33,007 nucleotides of DNA from Plasmodium brasilianum. Its lineage: Eukaryota; Apicomplexa; Aconoidasida; Haemosporida; Plasmodiidae. This document shows positions 11,385 to 23,312 of the stretch, piece by piece (position 1 is the first letter of the stretch; every line of letters starts with the position of its first letter). The translations under genes were made by a program, and so were the position numbers. The stretch covers positions 1-33,007 of the forward strand of contig NW_027122938.1 of NCBI RefSeq assembly GCF_023973825.1, written 5' to 3'. Under the pieces are notes generated by a model that saw nothing but the letters and a program-made list of their open reading frames with translations, was not told the origin of the DNA and did not search any database.

Positions 11385-11894
11385 TCGTTATTCGTAAAAT
11401 GCTCTTTGGTAGAGGTTCGATAAATTACTAATTCAAAATGGTATATCACATAAAAAAAAAAAAAAATAATAAAGGAAGGAAGGAGAACAGTAAAATATTA
11501 AGCATAAAAAATTTCATATACAGTTATAGGCATACATATGCGTACAAATATATGCATATACATTATATAAATATGATGCCTATTTATAATAATAATAATA
11601 TATATACGATGATACAATAAATCAATGTTTCCACATTTAATGCCTACTAAGCATAACTTCTCTAATTTATAAATTTATCTTACATAAGACTAAAAAAAAT
11701 TTAAGGCTTTTATAAAAACACTATTTAATTGTTTATATATATATATATATATATGTACGTCTACGTATATATAATACGTACGTATGAATAAATTTATTAG
11801 TATAATTATGTTTGTATTTTTAAATAGTTTCCATATTTAATTTCTCATTTTAATTTATTGTTCAAATTTTTTTTTTCTTTTTCCATTAGTAGTA

Positions 11895-11925
<31 letters not shown>

Positions 11926-12052
11926 TATGTAATTATATATTTAAATAATTATATATACAATTTTATTCTAATAATATAAAATTAAAAAGTAAGCTGTAAA
12001 ATATAAATTAAAAAAAAATTATAAAAATAGGAAATATGTTTATCATTAATAG

Positions 12053-12085
<33 letters not shown>

Positions 12086-12256
12086 TTATATAAAAATATA
12101 TGAAGAATATGTGAACATGAGAATATAATAATATATGAAATATATATGATATATTATTATATATATAGATGCAGTAATTATGATTTACTCTTTTTAAAAA
12201 ATTAATAAAAAGGGTATAAATATTATACATACAAATAAATAAATATATTACATATA

Positions 12257-12315
<59 letters not shown>

Positions 12316-12789
12316 GAACAACTCATTAATGTAAATTTATATTTTTATGCTTTTTACGAAATTTTTTTTTAGTTTATTTTAAAAATACATATATTCATAG
12401 AAAAAAAAGGCATTTTATTTATATTCTAACATATATATCAATGTATGAAGAAATATTTAGAAAAAATATACATCATTTTTTACATATATTATTTTATTTA
12501 GGTAATTCATGTATGTGGCATAAATGAACAGAATACATTTCTACATAAAAAAATATATATTTTTTAAGCACTTATATGTATAAAAAAAAAAAAAAAAAAA
12601 AAATATAATAAATAATACATTATTAATACATGTAAAATTATTTATTTTGTTATTCCATATTTTAATAAATAATACAACAGGTTAAAGTTTGAAATCGAAA
12701 TTTTTAGAAAATATCCAAATATACGTTAACAAAATATTTATTTTAAAAAACAAAAAGAAACTAAAATATAGAATTATAAAAATTAGTTT

Positions 12790-12827
<38 letters not shown>

Positions 12828-13088
12828 GTTATATATGGTACTTCTATTCAAATATGATGAAAGCTGAAAAGAAAAAATACCATTAAAAGATGGGTAGAGT
12901 ACATGATAAGAACCTGACAATATTAGAACAATGAACTTGTTCATTTTTAATTTAATTATTTTTTTTTTTAATTATTGTTAGTAAAAAAGGAGTGTCCAAA
13001 TTTATACATGGATTTCTCATATGTATAAAAAAAAAAAATATATATATATATATATCATGCTGCTAAGAAACAAAAATAGTGCATATGT

Positions 13089-13128
<40 letters not shown>

Positions 13129-14079
13129 TTGTTTTAAAATTTATCCTCGTATTCATAGAATTTTTCTTACATTGTTTAAAATTGCACAAATAAATGTATG
13201 CATATGTTATATGTATATATAAAATGATGGAAAAAAAATATGAATTTCTTTACATAAAAAAAAAAAAAAAAATCGTATAAAAAATTTTATTAAACATACA
13301 TTTATATGTACATATATACATGAATTCTTTTTATTGTGTTATTATATTTTTTTATCATTAGTATGTCCTTTTTTTTAATTTAAAAATAATAGATTTCTTT
13401 GGTGTTTGCTGTTTTTCTCATTATTGTAAATTTTATTAGAAATATATAATTTTCCACGAAGGGGAGATATTTTAATAATATCTGTGCCAGTGTACGCATA
13501 TGTATAAGTAGACTTAAGTAAACATGATGATAATACCATTAGTACCTATTTCAAACAAATTATATTTTTTTTTTTGTTTTACTCTTTTAAAGGATTACTG
13601 ATCAGTGATACTTAATGAAAATATATTTCTTTGCATTTTTTAGATATGCAAAAATGTACATAAAACAAATACAATAATATATGTCTCAGCAAAAATTCAA
13701 ACGAAATAAATATAACCATACGTACATACATGCATAAATCGTACAAATTATTTATATGAGCATAATATAATTTATTATGTATATCTCAGTGAAAACAAAT
13801 ATAAAGTTACTATAAAAATGACAAAAGCAGGATAAATAATTTTTTTTTTTTTTTTTTTTTTTATTATTAATTTTGTATAAATAGAACTACCACATATTGT
13901 ATCATACTACACAGTCAGATTATCAAACGTAAAAATTTTTACAAACGTATTAAAACTATAATTTTTTCAAATTTATGGTTTTATATAACATGACGCACAT
14001 TTTGCTTATCCATGTTATATAAATAAATGAGTTACGAAATACCCAGAGTTTAGTTTTCCTTACTTAGAGAGACCACTGG
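11196..14079. other. Long A/T-rich region upstream of TRAg and before the hexamer array
   Basis: Probable 5' flank of the TRAg gene, then simple sequence: poly(T) about 11352-11380, (TA)n at about 11900-11920, 12057-12079 and 12251-12315, A-runs near 12582 and 13257, poly(T) about 13096-13126 and 13840-13862. I looked on both strands and found no convincing coding segment; the short open frames are TA-repeat translations. Confidence 0.7.
12251..12315. repeat. (TA)n microsatellite
   Basis: Near-pure TA run with two short TTA interruptions. Confidence 0.92.
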
Positions 14080-16589
14080 TTTTGGGTAGGGATTACGTTT
14101 AGTTTTAGATTTTGATTTATTTTTAGGTTTAAATTTAGATTTATTTTTAGTTTTAAATTTAGATTTATTTTTAGGTTTAGATTTAGATTTATTTTTAGGT
14201 TTAGATTTATTTTTATGTTTAGATTTAGAGTTGTATGTTTTTTTTTTTTTATATTTAGGATTATACTTATTTGTATTGGTTTAGGTTTACGTTTAGTTTT
14301 GTGTTTAATATTATGTCTAGTTTTATATTTACATTTATGTTTCGTTGTGGATATATTTTTAAATTTAGGTTCAGATCTATGTTTATTTTAAGATCAAGAT
14401 TTTATTTTGGGTTTGCGTTTAGATTTAAATTTATTTTTATATTAAGTTTTAGAATTAAGAATAATATTAGGTCTCGTTTTAATTTTAGGTTTAGATTTAT
14501 AATTTGTTTTGATTTTAGTTTTAGGGTTAGGTTTAGGTTTAAACATGTATATGGGTTTATTTTTGTTTTGAATTTATTTTCAGGCTTCGTTTTTAGCGTA
14601 GTTTTAGATTCAATTATAATTGTAGTTTTAATTTTAGGTTTAAATCTATTTTTAGGTCGAGTTATAGTTTTGGATTTATCTTTAGTTCAATTTTAGGTAT
14701 AATTTCATGTTTATGCATAAATGTTATTTTAGGATTAGGTTTTGTTCCATTTTTAGATTTAGGTGTAGTTTTAGAAATGGGTTTAAAACTTGTTTTATAT
14801 TATTATTTAAACTCATTTTTAGGTTTAATTTCTTATTTAGATTTTTTTTTTAGTTTTATATTTAGATTTATTTTTAGATTTTGATTTGGATTTATTTTTA
14901 GTTTTTATATTAGTTCTAATATTAGTTGTAGTTTTATCCTTATTTTTAGTTTTTAGATCATTTCTAATTTTAGTTGTGTATTTATTTTTAGTGCTACGTT
15001 TATATTTAAATTTATTTGTAATATTTAGGTTTATATATTTGAATTTATTTTTAGTTTTAGTATTAGATTTACTTTTTAATATTGGTTTAGATATAGTTTA
15101 TTTTTAGGTTAAAATTCAATTTTGTATTTAAAGTTTTTATTTAAATTTGTATTTTGATTTATTTTTAATCTTATGTTAAGATTTAGTTTTAGTTATAATT
15201 TTAGATGTAGTTTTATTTTCAGGTTTAGGAGTAGTGATAGTTTTATGTTAATGTTTACAATTACCTTTAAATTCGGATATATTTTTAGTTTTAGGATAAG
15301 GTTTAATTTTTAGAATTTGTTTAGGTTTGGTTTATGTTTATTTTTATATATTTTTTTAGGTTTATATGTATTTTTAGGCTTAGGATTAGTTTAATATTTC
15401 GATTTATTTTTAGTTTTAGGTTTATGTGAATTTGTAGGTTTATGTTTGGCAGTAGATTGATTTATAGATTTAGTTTTAGATTTGTATTTATTTTTATGTT
15501 TAAAATTAGTTTTTGTTTTAAAAATATGCTTAGGTCTAATTGTAGATTTAGTCTTATATATTTGTTTAGATTTAGATTTACATATAGATTTTGGTTTAAA
15601 TATAAATTTATTTTTAGGTTTAGGATTAGGTTTAATTTTGAGGAATTGTGTTAGATCTAGTTTTTAAAATAATTTTAGTTGTAATTTTATTTTTAGGTTT
15701 AGATTCATTTTTAGGTTTATGTTTATATGTGTATTTATATTTATTTTTAGGATTATGCTTAATTTTTGGAATATGCATACTTCTGGTTTTATACTTATTT
15801 TTACGTGTAGGTTTATATATAATTTTAGTTTTAAGTGTAGTTTTAGATATTGGTTAAGTTTTGGATTAATTTTTATATTTAGGTTCACATTTAGATTTAT
15901 TTTTTATTTTGGATTTATGTATACTTTTACATCTGCTTTTAGATTTAGACAAATATTTATGATCATCTTTAGGTTTAGTTTTAGGTTAATTTTTTCGTTT
16001 ATGTTTATTTTTAGAAATAGGTTTATGTTTGTACTTTTTTTCTTGTTTTAGTTTCATTTGTAATTTTAGGTTTATATATAGTTTTAGATTTGTTCTTTTG
16101 TTTAGGTTTATTCTTTTGTTTAGGTTTATTCTTTGGTTTAGATTTATTTTTGGATTTACTTTAAAATTAGTATTCAGGTTTAAGTTTAAATTTGGATTTT
16201 TTTTTTAATTTTGGTGTACGTTTTTGTTTTTTGAAATATATTAGATTTAGTTATATATTTTTAGTTTTAGGTTTACTCGTAGATTTAAGTCCACTTCTAG
16301 GTTTAGGTGTATATTTTGATTTATTCTTAGTTGTGTTTTTAATTTAAGATTTATATTTATTTTTAGGTTTACGTTTAGTTTGAATTTTAGAGTTGCTTTT
16401 ATATATATATTTAGGATTAGGTTTAGTTTTTTAATTTGTTTAGGTATGATTGATGTTTATGTTTACTTTTAGGATTAGGTCAACTTTTACGTTTAATTTT
16501 TCTTTTAGGTTTTGGTTTATATTTGGTATTAATTTTAGTTTTAGTTTTATTTTTATGTTTTGTTTTACATTTGAATATATATTTAGATC

Positions 16590-16712
16590 TTTAGATTTGC
16601 TTTTATTTTTAGTTTTAGATTTGCTTTTATTTTTAGTTTTAGATTTGCTTTTATTTTTAGTTTTAGATTTGCTTTTATTTTTAGTTTTAGATTTGCTTTT
16701 ATTTTTAGTTTT
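16590..16712 (+). repeat. 24-bp higher-order repeat in the hexamer array
   Basis: About five copies of GATTTG-CTTTTA-TTTTTA-GTTTTA (four hexamers), nearly identical to one another. They look locally amplified relative to the more degenerate flanks. Confidence 0.93.
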
Positions 16713-17179
16713 AGGTTTTTGTCTAGATTTATTTTGATTTTTACTTTTATGGTTAGGATGAGTTTCTGTTTCAGAAATGGGTTTAAGATTGTTTTCGTTT
16801 TAGTTTTTGATTTAATTTTATCTCTACATTTGTCTTTAGGTTTTGTTTTATATTTGAATTTATTTTTGATTAGTTTTTAAGTTTAGTTCCAAGTATAGTT
16901 TTAGTTAAAGTTTTATATTTATTGTTAGAAGTGGTTTTAGATGTAGTTATAGGTTTAGTTTTGGGCATAGTTTTCATGTTATTTTTGTTTTTATGTACAA
17001 GTTTAGGTTTGTGTTTATTATTAGCTATATGATAAGGTTTGTTCGTATATTTATTGTCAGCTTCATTATAAGGTTATGTATTGTATATATTATAGGATTT
17101 ATGATTAAGTTAAGTTGTAGGAATGGGTTTTATGTATAGTTTTAAGTGTAATATTAGGTATTTTTTTACCTTTAGATAT

Positions 17180-17420
17180 AGTATTAGGTTTAGATCTAGT
17201 ATTAGGTTTAGTTCTAGTATTAGGCTTAGATCTAGTATTAGGTTTAGATCTAGTATTAGGTTTAGATCTAGTATTAGTTTTAGTTCTAGTATTAGGTTTA
17301 GTTTTAATATTAGGTTTAGTTCTAGTATTAGGTTTAGTTTTAGTATTAGGTTTAGGTTTAGATTTAGTTCTAGTATTAGGTTTAGGTTTAGATTTAGTTC
17401 TAGTATTAGGTTTGGATTTA
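17180..17420 (+). repeat. 18-bp higher-order repeat in the hexamer array
   Basis: Repeated GGTTTA-GATCTA-GTATTA (three hexamers) with GTTCTA and GTTTTA variants. The unit is unlike the 24-bp one, so distinct segments of the array were amplified separately. Confidence 0.9.
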
Positions 17421-17736
17421 GTTTTAGCATTATGTTTAGAATTATTTTTAGGTTTATTATTATTATTATTATTATTATTGTTTCGTTTAATTTTAGTTTA
17501 TTGTCATTATTATAGTTATCGTAATGGTTTCTATAATATATAATATTATGGTTATTGCTAAATTAATGTTTGCTTTTTTGTTGATGTTGTTGTGTCAATT
17601 ATTTTTTTGTTTTTTTGTTTTGTTTAATTATATTTTTATATTTACAATAACGAAGGAAGACAAATGATAATGTGCAATTTTTTGAAGTAAAGATTAAAAT
17701 GTTATAATAAAAATTATATTATATTATTACATGTAA

Positions 17737-17961
17737 ATGTACGTATATATGTGCGCATATATATATATATTTTTATATGTGCATATCAAAAATCATCTTA
17801 TTTTATTAATTTTATGTATTTTACATATGGGTAATATTTTTATACTATATTGGGAAAGTAATGTTTTGAAAAGAGAAAAAAGAAATTATGATTCATTTTT
17901 GTTAGATACTCATATATTCAATTTTAATCGTTTAAATATTTACATAAATGTGCATAGATAA
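17737..17961 (+). pseudogene. Possible coding fragment with hydrophobic N-terminus
   Basis: An open stretch after the hexamer array. The first part is TA-repeat translation. From about 17785 it reads as plausible protein: a hydrophobic run (HLILLILCILHMGNIFIL) followed by a charged, Asn-rich segment (ESNVLKREKRNYDSF). This is the shape of exon 1 of a subtelomeric exported gene, but no PEXEL or clear phase-0 donor follows. It is either a decayed exon or chance. Confidence 0.25.
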
Positions 17962-18323
17962 TGTATATACATACATAGGAAGAAAGATATACATTCGTAT
18001 TATATATTATATATTACATAAGATAATTTTAATTTTTTCTTTAGAATTGTTAGCAAGAAAATTGTTGTTTTGGTGTTTTTTTGTTTATATTTTTTTGTAT
18101 ATATCTTTATATTTCTGCATTTTTTTATACCTTGTTTGTAGTTATTTTGAAAATTATTATTTTTTTATTGTTTTTTCGGAACAACATCAATAGTATAGAT
18201 TAAAAAAAATATGGGAATATTTTTAGTTATTTCATTTTTTTATATATATGAAAATAACTCAGACAAATAATGGTATTTGAACTTTATGTATATAAAAATC
18301 ATTTTGGGTTTAAAGATGTTTAC

Positions 18324-18361
<38 letters not shown>

Positions 18362-18524
18362 CAATGTAATAAAAAAAAAAAAAAAGGTAGAATATTTTAA
18401 GAGAAATAAGAACCTATATATTCTTGGTTTCATTGTTAGGTGAAAATATATTTATTTTAATTTTCTTTTTTCTGAGTGTATAAATTTTGTTTATTTTTCA
18501 TTTTTTATTTTTATTAATATTCGT

Positions 18525-18972
18525 ATGCCATTGTCTCTTATAAGAAAGGTAAGAAAAAAAAAGGAATTTTCCAATTCTCCAAAAACCAATATACAAGGAG
18601 AAAAAAAAAAAAAATATAAAAGATTATCATCATCAGAATATTACTATCATGAAAAATTTCTATTATGTTATTATCCATATTGTTATTACTGCTATTACTG
18701 TTATTACTGTTATTATTATTTTTGTTTATGAACTTGTAAAAGTATCGTATTTAAAAGGTGCATACAAAAGAAATACCGTCCATTTGTTGTTTATTATTCT
18801 CTGCATATTTTTTTACGCAGGAATATTAAAGAAATATTACACGTTTGTGCTGTTTTTATCTTTAAATAGAAAATTGATAAATATTTTATATGTTTGTAAG
18901 ATAGTCGTTTTTTCAAAAATATATGTACGCTCTCTTATCCTATATTCCTTGAACATTTTTATTATGATTTGA
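18525..18972 (+). pseudogene. Possible membrane-protein fragment(s)
   Basis: Two overlapping frames look partly coding: 18525-18660 (basic, Ser-rich, starting MPLSLIRK just before a donor-like GTAAGA) and 18649-18972 (hydrophobic, with YELVKVSYLKGAYKRN between membrane-like segments). An acceptor-like TTTTCTTTAG at about 18034-18043 precedes another hydrophobic stretch. They could be exons or remnants of a small multi-spanning membrane protein. Composition is low-complexity and no family is recognised. Confidence 0.25.
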
Positions 18973-19018
18973 TAAATTATCTGTGCTTAGTTAATAAACA
19001 AAAATTTAGCATCGTTAT

Positions 19019-19019
<1 letters not shown>

Positions 19020-19055
<36 letters not shown>

Positions 19056-19110
19056 GTATATATGTATATATATGTATATATGTATATATATGTATATATG
19101 TATATATATG
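19020..19110. repeat. (TA)n / (TATATG)n tract
   Basis: Alternating TATATA and TATATG units directly upstream of the exported-type gene start at 19143. Possibly part of its 5' flank; no coding value. Confidence 0.9.
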
Positions 19111-19142
19111 CAGAATAAAAAGAAATATAAAAACATTTGCAA

Positions 19143-20138
19143 ATGTCTAACATTAGAAGTCATAGTAGAAGAGGATACAAAGGAAAATGATCATGTGATA
19201 CTAAACATATCAAATTTTTAGGTCAATGTAACAGCAGAGGAAAAATAAATATTTTAGACTTTTTTATTAAAAGTGCTTTATTTTTCGTTTTAATTCTAAT
19301 ATTGCACTTTGCAAATAATAATGTAATATATATATTAATACGATTTATGCACCTCAGTGATGTTATTTTTATTTTTTAAATTAGATTGTTGTACATATGA
19401 GAGTGAATATACACACACGGGTACATGCATAAGTGCTTGCGTAAGTACTTACGTGAATACGTACTTGCATGCGTACATACGTTCTTACGTTCTTACGTTC
19501 TTACGTTCTTACGTTCTTACGTTCATACGTTCATACGTTCATACGTTCTTACGTTCATACGTTCATACGTTCATACTCACATGTGTGATCACTTGCTTAC
19601 CTGCCCCGTTATGCCTTTTCAGTGCTCCTTCGAAGAATTCCGGGGTAACAACAAAGTTAACTTAGAAAAAATTGTACGCTTGAGCAATAAAAGATTATTA
19701 CGTACAAGTAATGATGATCAAATGATGTATAGCACGAATAACCACCCGGAATCAAGTACACAAGGTATCAGGGAAAATAATATGAATACATCCAACGAAC
19801 ATGGAAATAATACTTGGCGGATGGCATACGAAGATGGATTAAGATATACAAATGAAAGAAGGTTTGGGTATATTGGTAATTGTAGTAGTAATTTGGTACA
19901 TAATGGTTCTTACCTTGATAATATGGTACAACCTAATAGTCTAACCAATTTAAAAATTTTGTTAAATAATAATATTAGGGATAATTTTACTTATTATCTT
20001 GTGTCCTTTTTTATAGGATTAATACTTACGAAAATTGCAGATTCAGAAGTGTTAGTTTTAATTTCTGCAGCTATAGGTGGTGTATATTTACAGAAAAAAT
20101 ATTTGAATAAAGAGAATGTTGATTCGGCTTTTATATAA
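19143..20138 (+). pseudogene. Two-exon exported-type gene with an in-frame TGA in exon 1
   Basis: Exon 1 is 19143-19322 (60 codons), intron 19323-19622 (GTAATA..CCTTTTCAG), exon 2 19623-20138 (171 aa, stop TAA), phase 0. Exon 1 has a basic start (MSNIRSHSRRGYKGK), then TGA at 19188-19190, then the same frame continues to a hydrophobic segment (ALFFVLILILHF) and the NN donor end seen in the other exported genes here. Exon 2 starts with Cys and has a PEXEL-like KRLLRT (T at position five instead of E/D/Q), a polar Asn/Ser-rich middle (FGYIGNCSSN), and two C-terminal membrane segments (about residues 183-198 and 203-217). A single C-to-T change would turn an Arg codon into this TGA. Exon 2 is intact, so decay is recent, or the stop is an assembly error, or a downstream start is used. 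Function unknown. Confidence 0.72.
19487..19576 (+). repeat. 8-bp minisatellite ACGTTCWT inside an intron
   Basis: About a dozen units of ACGTTCTT or ACGTTCAT, wholly inside the 300-bp intron of the exported-type gene. It leaves the intron open in frame with exon 2, making a falsely long open frame. Confidence 0.93.
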
Positions 20139-20629
20139 GCACCGTTAAAAAGGTGGTACATATATATATAATTACTTACGTACGTTTATGTATAATTACT
20201 TTTTTTTCAAAATTAAGGAAATTGAGAAAAAATATAATTCTTTATTGCATAATGGCAAAATTATAACCCGTTATGCATTAACCGCAGTTATTTGCTGTAA
20301 AAATGGGTCATTTCAAATATATATATATACATATGCATATATAAATTTTAATGTTCAAGAATAAAATTATACATAAGAAAAAATACTAGCTATTTATTTT
20401 TTCTTATACACGAATAAATTTAATATTTTGTTATTTAATTTGTGTATTTATAATTTCTTCTATCTGTTTGGGGTGGTGCTCCATGGTGGTTTACTATTTT
20501 ATTTAATTTTTTTAACCCATTTTATTGATCATTATACGTCCTTGCCATAGGCGTAATGGATATGTAAAATGTGTTGTGTATACATACACGAGACTGTACA
20601 TTTCTGTTTTTACATTTATCTATGTATGC

Positions 20630-20700
20630 AAAAAAAAGAAAAAAAAAAAAAAAGAAAAAAAAGAAAAAAAAGAAAAAAGAAAAAAAAGAAAAAAGAAAAA
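20630..20700. repeat. Purine tract (A)nG
   Basis: Runs of 6-14 A separated by single G. It yields poly-Lys or poly-Phe frames that are not genes. Confidence 0.93.
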
Positions 20701-21025
20701 TGTTTTTTCTGCTACATCGGATGCTCTCTCGCACGGGTGTGAATTATATCTAATATAAATAATAATAGAGGGAAGGCCCATGAAATATTTTAAGTTTATC
20801 TGTTTAAAATAGTTTGTCTACCTTTACGATGGATGATTCCCTGAAGAATTGTTTACTTTGTTTTATTCCGTTTAATGCTGTTTTACGTTATTTGCATTTC
20901 ATTTGTATTGCATTTGTATTTTATTTGTATTTCATTTATAATTCATTTGTAATTTATTTGTGTATTTATTCAATTGTTTATTTAATTATTAAGTTGTATA
21001 TTTAATTTTTTATTTTTTTCATTTT

Positions 21026-21028
21026 ATT

Positions 21029-21062
<34 letters not shown>
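21026..21062. repeat. (TTTA)n microsatellite
   Basis: Tetranucleotide run directly after a T-rich stretch. Confidence 0.93.
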
Positions 21063-21063
<1 letters not shown>

Positions 21064-21667
21064 CAACATGCTTTATTCTGAACACCACACAAGTAATATT
21101 ATTCAAGGCCTTTAACGAACCAACGACTCAACTTTTAATTTGATAACCTATTTATTTACAAAAACGCTTTTTCATAATTATGAACATTTCAGTTCAATAA
21201 ATATTCTTTTTTAAAAAATAATACTGAACATAATTCCCTTTTTATTTTTTCAAATGTTGTTTACATTATATAACATTGTATTATATTAAAAAGATAGTAT
21301 AGCACATTTGAATTATACTTAAATTGATATATTAAAATGTTAAAAATTTTTTTTTTTTTTCTTTTTTTTATTACTATGCTGTGATTGGTCATATTTGTCA
21401 TTCTGGTTTTTATTATTAGATATTGTAGTGGTCCAATTGGAGCAATTAATTTATTCAAAAAGTGAGTGGGAAAAAAAAAAAAAATCTTTCAAAAGGTATA
21501 CCTTTCTTTTCTTTTTTTTTTTTTTTTTTTCTACTACGTTTTGAAAATACGTAGCTGTAGAAACTTGTTATGTTTTGCGTATGCATGATGTGTGTATGAG
21601 TGAGAGTAAATATATATACACCCATTTATATATAACACTGCGGAAGAACAATTGCTCATTTTTTAGG

Positions 21668-21884
21668 ACAAAACAACATTTGCATATTTAAGTCTGTTCG
21701 TGTGAACATATTTTCTTGCCTGCTGCTGAAAAGGAAGTATCACTTAATCCTACACTTGGAAGTATTACAAGAACAGGGTCTTAATTCTATGAAAAGTTGT
21801 TTTGTACTACTTCATTTATGCTCCTATTGTAGAAAGAATATTCCGATAGGAAATAGGTTTTTTGCAAAGTGGAGATTTGCTTAA
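21668..21884 (+). pseudogene. Possible coding remnant, Cys-containing
   Basis: It follows an acceptor-like TTTTTTAG at about 21659-21666. The open part reads KRKYHLILHLEVLQEQ...CSYCRKNIPIGNRFFAKWRFA and ends in TAA at 21882-21884. Codon choice and higher G+C than the flanks suggest a once-coding piece, perhaps the end of a gene. No start or partner exon identified; could be chance. Confidence 0.25.
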
Positions 21885-21897
21885 GGTTTAGGGTTCA
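21885..21897 (+). other. Isolated canonical Plasmodium telomere-repeat motif
   Basis: GGTTTAGGGTTCA is nearly two perfect units of the seven-base telomere repeat GGGTTYA, immediately after a TAA. In this A/T-rich DNA such a G-rich 13-mer is unlikely by chance, but it is only two units long. Confidence 0.5.
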
Positions 21898-22155
21898 CAT
21901 GAGTGCTTATAAATGTATATGTACATACATCTACATACACATATACGTGAATATTCTCCTGTTCTACAGTTGGGAAACAAAAGAGTAACTCGTGTACCAC
22001 CTGCATATAATATACATATACATATACATGTATATATATATATATATATATGGTTCATAAAGAACATATAAAGGGAGCAGTTTGAACAATTCATAATTAG
22101 TATAAATTAATATATTCTAGAGCTATTAAAATATATGTCAATAAGAGAATTTTGA

Positions 22156-23231
22156 ATGAACAAATTTTTTAAGAAAATTACTTGCTGCTGTATGTCTATA
22201 TTATATATAAGCATTACCAACAACAAGGTAATACTTGCATATATTCTAAAATGATTTTTAAATTTGAACAGTTATGTTATGTAACATAGAAATGCGGAAG
22301 GGTGGATAAGGTAAATAATTTACATCTTAACGGTACACATATATAAAATAGCTATGGATGCAATTACAGATATGATATAAAAGTGCAACTTTTGGCGTGT
22401 GGCATGTAATATGATAAAATGGAAAGAATAAAATAGTTTTATGCAAAGTAGAGAGTATGAAATGAAAGTATTTAGTAATCGAATACCCTAATTATGAAAA
22501 GAGGGAAAATGAAGCTCTTATTTAGTATCAAAAAACATCTATCTATTGGTTGTAATAAATAAATAATTGAGCTTTTCACATTTCATATTTTCCATAAAAC
22601 GAGGATTAAAAATACATGAGTACATAATATCTGTAGCATATGGTAACGATAAATAAGCGTTTAAAATTATAATTAAAATAAAAAAAAGCGTAATGAAAGT
22701 AATGAAAATATTTTTGTTATAATATTGCACTTAGAAAAATGTTTACTCGTATCATATACTCATTTAGGTGGACATACACAATTCACACCATCCACACTAT
22801 CTTTGGGATATGGGTAATTATGGTATAAGGTTCGGAAAAATATAAAAATTGGGATCGTAAATGTAATATATGAATTTTTTAAGGTACACATTTTTTTTTG
22901 TTCTAGTTTTTACTGTACTTAATGTACCCTTAACTTTTTTTTTTTTTTTTTTTTTTTTTAATTAGGAAGCTTCCCTTGGATCACTGTCATTAAATAAAAC
23001 AGGAAAGCGACAAAAAAAAAATTTTTAAAGAATGATTATTCATATATATATGTACATGTACATGTATGTAGGTGTATGTTCCTGTATGCACGTGCAAGTA
23101 CTCCTGTTAGTACGAATAATCTATATAAGGGAGAGATTATTAAGAAAGCCCATAAAATTTATTTGGCAAATTTGGATATGATCGCGAAATCAAATAAAAA
23201 GCCAAGGCATGCAAAGTTCATCAGGTGTTAA
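22156..23231 (+). pseudogene. Possible decayed two-exon secreted or exported gene
   Basis: Candidate exon 1 is 22156-22227 (24 codons): basic start MNKFFKK, hydrophobic core ITCCCMSILYISI and the NN-K end before donor GTAATA, phase 0, like the other exported genes here. A candidate exon 2 follows an acceptor TTAATTAG at 22965: it reads EASLGSLSLNKTGKRQKK, hits a 10-A run (23012-23021), and only in the shifted frame continues open through STNNLYKGEIIKKAHKIY to a TAA at 23229-23231. The reading therefore needs one indel in the A-run and a 738-bp intron, longer than its neighbours. The pieces look coding; the joining is uncertain. Confidence 0.35.
22539..22730 (-). other. Possible signal-like open frame on the minus strand
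   Basis: 63 codons with a strong hydrophobic core (FITFITLFFILIIILNAYL) near the N-terminus, followed by a mixed stretch with three cysteines. It lies inside the inferred long intron of the plus-strand candidate gene. It could be an orphan exon 1, but no second exon follows on the minus strand. Confidence 0.2.
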
Positions 23232-23312
23232 GCTCCCCCCATAAAAATACAATATTTGGCTAAATAATAATATACCAGTATACAAGGTAAAAATGAAATG
23301 AAATATTCGTAA

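Larger units (their letters stand above)
14080..17480 (+). repeat. 3.4-kb degenerate hexamer array (GGTTTA / GATTTA / TTTTTA), telomere-like
   Basis: Nearly the whole stretch parses into six-base steps ending in TTTA or close variants: GGTTTA, GATTTA, TTTTTA, AATTTA, GTTTTA. The plus strand is rich in T and G and very poor in C. Occasional TTTAGGG and TTCAGG units resemble Plasmodium telomere repeat (GGGTTYA), but the period here is six, not seven. Higher-order repeats are embedded: a 24-bp unit repeated about five times at 16590-16712 and an 18-bp unit at about 17180-17420. Six is a multiple of three, so long artificial frames arise (Phe-Arg, Leu-Val, Asn-Leu); these are not genes. It ends in an (ATT)n tract. 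Confidence 0.93.
20139..22155. other. Intergenic region with simple repeats
   Basis: 3' flank of the exported-type gene, then an (A)nG purine tract at 20630-20700, CATTTGTATT-type repeats at 20885-20965, (TTTA)n at 21026-21062, and poly(T) near 21347 and 21507. A coding-like fragment lies at 21668-21884 and a short perfect telomere motif at 21885-21897. No convincing intact gene seen. Confidence 0.6.

Noticed and set aside
14080..17480. True chromosome end (telomere)
   Set aside because: The period is six rather than seven, the units are degenerate, and complex sequence with genes continues on both sides.
14271..17515. Several open frames of Phe/Arg/Leu or Asn/Leu in the hexamer array
   Set aside because: They come from a six-base period that never shifts the frame. 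Composition is pure repeat and both strands are open.
19357..19665. Plus-strand frame rich in Arg, Ser, Tyr and Val, and the 5' extension of exon 2 to 19425
   Set aside because: They read the ACGTTCWT intron repeat; the acceptor at 19621-19622 gives the real exon start.
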